From an uncultured Pseudokineococcus sp. (GTDB taxonomy: Bacteria > Actinomycetota > Actinomycetes > Actinomycetales > Quadrisphaeraceae): a stretch of 64,000 nucleotides of DNA. The DNA lies in the NCBI RefSeq assembly GCF_947495735.1, contig NZ_CANMAA010000008.1:62001-126000 (forward strand), in the 5' to 3' direction. The notes below the pieces were generated by a model. The model had not been told where the DNA came from. It ran no database searches and saw nothing but the letters and a program-made list of their open reading frames with translations. A program made the translations under genes and the position numbers. Position 1 is the stretch's first letter, and every line of letters begins with the position of its first letter. Positions 62,660 through 64,000 of the stretch are shown one piece after another.

Positions 62660-64000
62660 GTGGAGCACCTCGGGCCGGGCGTCGAGGACGCCGGGCCCCG
62701 TGCCGCGCGCACGGGGGCGAGCCGGACGTCCAGCACGGCAGCGCGCACCGCCCACGACCCCGCGCTCCTCGTCGGCTGGTGCGTCCTCGTGGCCCTGGCG
62801 GTCGCGCTCGGGCGCTCGACGCGCGCGGAGGGCACCGAGATGAGCCTCGTGGGCCCCGTCGCCGCCGTGACCTACCTCGGGTCGCTGGCGGCGCGCCGCC
62901 GCGGCTGGCCCGCGGTGCTGGCCGTCGTCGGCCTGGGCGGCGCCGTGTCGGCGACGACCAACCTCGTCCTCGGCGCCGAGCCCGGGGTGGCCGCGGCCTT
63001 CGGCGCCGCCCACGCGGTGCACGGCCTCGTCGCCGCGGAGGCGCACGTGCGGCTCGCCCGCCGGGGGCGCAGGCCCCTGCGCCCGGCAGCGCGCCCCCGG
63101 TTCCGCGAGCCGGCCGACCTCACCGCCCTCATCGCCAGCGCCCTGGCGGGGTCGCTGGCCAGCGCGCTCGTCGGCCCGGCCGCCCTGGCCGTGGCGGACG
63201 GGGACCCGCTGCTGCAGACGGCGGGCGAGTGGACGCTGCGCAACGTCGCGAGCACGGTCGTGCTGGCGGGCGCCGTCCTCGCGCTGGGCGACCGCGCCGC
63301 CCGCCGGTCCGCGGGCCGGCCCCCGGCGGCCCGGTCGCTGCGCCGGCTGCCGCGCGGGCGCCACCTCGGGCTGGGAGGGCTGCACCTCGGCGCGTGGCTG
63401 GTCTACGCGCTGGTCTACGTGGTCTGGAGGGACGTGCCCGTCTCCTTCGTCACCCTCCCGCTGTCCCTGCTGCTGGCCCTGCGCACCACCCCCGCCCACG
63501 CGGCGGTCCACTCCGTCGTCGCGGGCGTCGTCGTCGTGGCCGGGACGCACGCGGGGAGCGGGCCCTTCTCGATGCTCGACCCCGGGGCGCGCGTCGTGGT
63601 GGCGCAGGGCTTCGTGGCGGTGGCGGCCGGCGCCGCGATGGCGCTGGCGCTGTACCGCCGCCAGCGCGACGAGCTGCTGGCGGGGCTCACCCGGGCGCAG
63701 GCGGCGGCCGACGACCGGGCGGACCTGCTGCGCCGCGGCTTCGACGACGCCCCGGCGGGCATGGCCCTCGTCGACCTCGCCCGGTGCCCGACGAGCGTCC
63801 TGGGAGGTCCCCCCGGGGGCGCTGCTGCCGGGGGCGCGCCGCCGTCCTCGGGCGGCTGCGCGCGGGTCCGCGTCGTCAACGCCTCCTTCGGCGCCTTCCT
63901 CGACGTCGCTCCCGCCGCGCTCGCGGGCACCCCCGTCCGGGAGCTCCCGGCTGCGCACCAGGGCGAGGGCCCGTGCGCGCTGGAGGTCGTGGGCGCCGGC
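62660..64000 (+). CDS. Membrane sensor protein with PAS domain (partial, runs off window)
   Basis: The frame opens at GTG 62660, 10 bases after the previous stop, and stays open to the end (447 codons). It encodes about eight hydrophobic segments of the kind seen in MASE1 sensor domains, then a polar linker (RRQRDELLAGLTRAQAAADDRADLL) and the start of a PAS-like domain (GFDDAPAGMALVDL ... RVRVVNASFGAFLDVAPAALAG). The output domain lies beyond the window and, by analogy with its neighbour, is probably GGDEF. Confidence 0.75.
   Translation, partial: MEHLGPGVEDAGPRAARTGASRTSSTAARTAHDPALLVGWCVLVALAVALGRSTRAEGTEMSLVGPVAAVTYLGSLAARRRGWPAVLAVVGLGGAVSATTNLVLGAEPGVAAAFGAAHAVHGLVAAEAHVRLARRGRRPLRPAARPRFREPADLTALIASALAGSLASALVGPAALAVADGDPLLQTAGEWTLRNVASTVVLAGAVLALGDRAARRSAGRPPAARSLRRLPRGRHLGLGGLHLGAWLVYALVYVVWRDVPVSFVTLPLSLLLALRTTPAHAAVHSVVAGVVVVAGTHAGSGPFSMLDPGARVVVAQGFVAVAAGAAMALALYRRQRDELLAGLTRAQAAADDRADLLRRGFDDAPAGMALVDLARCPTSVLGGPPGGAAAGGAPPSSGGCARVRVVNASFGAFLDVAPAALAGTPVRELPAAHQGEGPCALEVVGAG

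Overview
The window is extremely GC-rich DNA (roughly three quarters G+C by eye) with many GTG starts and strong GGAGG-type ribosome sites. Together with the DevR/DevS pair, the MmyB-like XRE regulator, the LPXTG protein and the Mycobacterium-like narGHJI and cydABDC sets, this points to an aerobic or facultative high-GC actinobacterium. I cannot name the genus. No rRNA, tRNA, CRISPR array, transposase or phage gene is seen.

Layout. (1) 136-5326: a four-gene hexarate operon (kdgD, semialdehyde dehydrogenase, gudD, talarate/galactarate dehydratase-like) that takes glucarate and galactarate to 2-oxoglutarate. (2) 5352-14523: PhoD-like phosphatase, UspA, acetamidase/formamidase, ABC-F ATPase, a SpoIIE-type phosphatase with a GAF-like region, and NDH-2. 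(3) 14901-20533: LPXTG wall protein, DUF4126 and DUF368 membrane proteins, SMP-30 lactonase, DinB-like protein and a flavin-binding PPOX protein. (4) 20615-21674: a gene with an endonuclease-like C-terminus, flanked by two inverted copies of one 46-bp palindromic element. (5) 21681-31194: drug exporter/TetR, phosphoglycerate mutase, HAD, and three divergent regulator/oxidoreductase pairs (TetR/NmrA, MarR/quinone reductase, XRE/SDR), each with visible operator-like symmetry. (6) 31385-34559: orphan membrane proteins and lipoproteins. (7) 34774-56872: a respiration and low-oxygen/nitric-oxide island: cydABDC, L,D-transpeptidase, flavohemoglobin hmp, narK, narGHJI, cupin, hemerythrin, PNPOx, a DevR/DosR-like regulator, a DevS-like kinase and an HPP putative nitrite transporter. 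(8) 56894-64000: an exporter and three PAS/GGDEF/EAL-type or related membrane signalling proteins. One of these is translationally coupled to an RsbQ-like hydrolase, and the last runs off the window.

How the parts fit. Palindromes of the form GGGAC-N4-GTCCC (the DevR/DosR box spacing) lie in front of cydA, between cupin and hemerythrin, between PNPOx and devR, and in front of the distant PPOX gene. A weaker one lies between devS and the HPP gene. The devR recognition helix matches DosR closely as I remember it, so these genes probably form one hypoxia/NO regulon.

The most striking defect is an in-frame TAG at codon 266 of an otherwise full-length narG. The stop sits inside a perfect 18-bp palindrome that the substitution itself appears to complete. 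The most unusual structure is the pair of inverted palindromic elements around the endonuclease-like gene.
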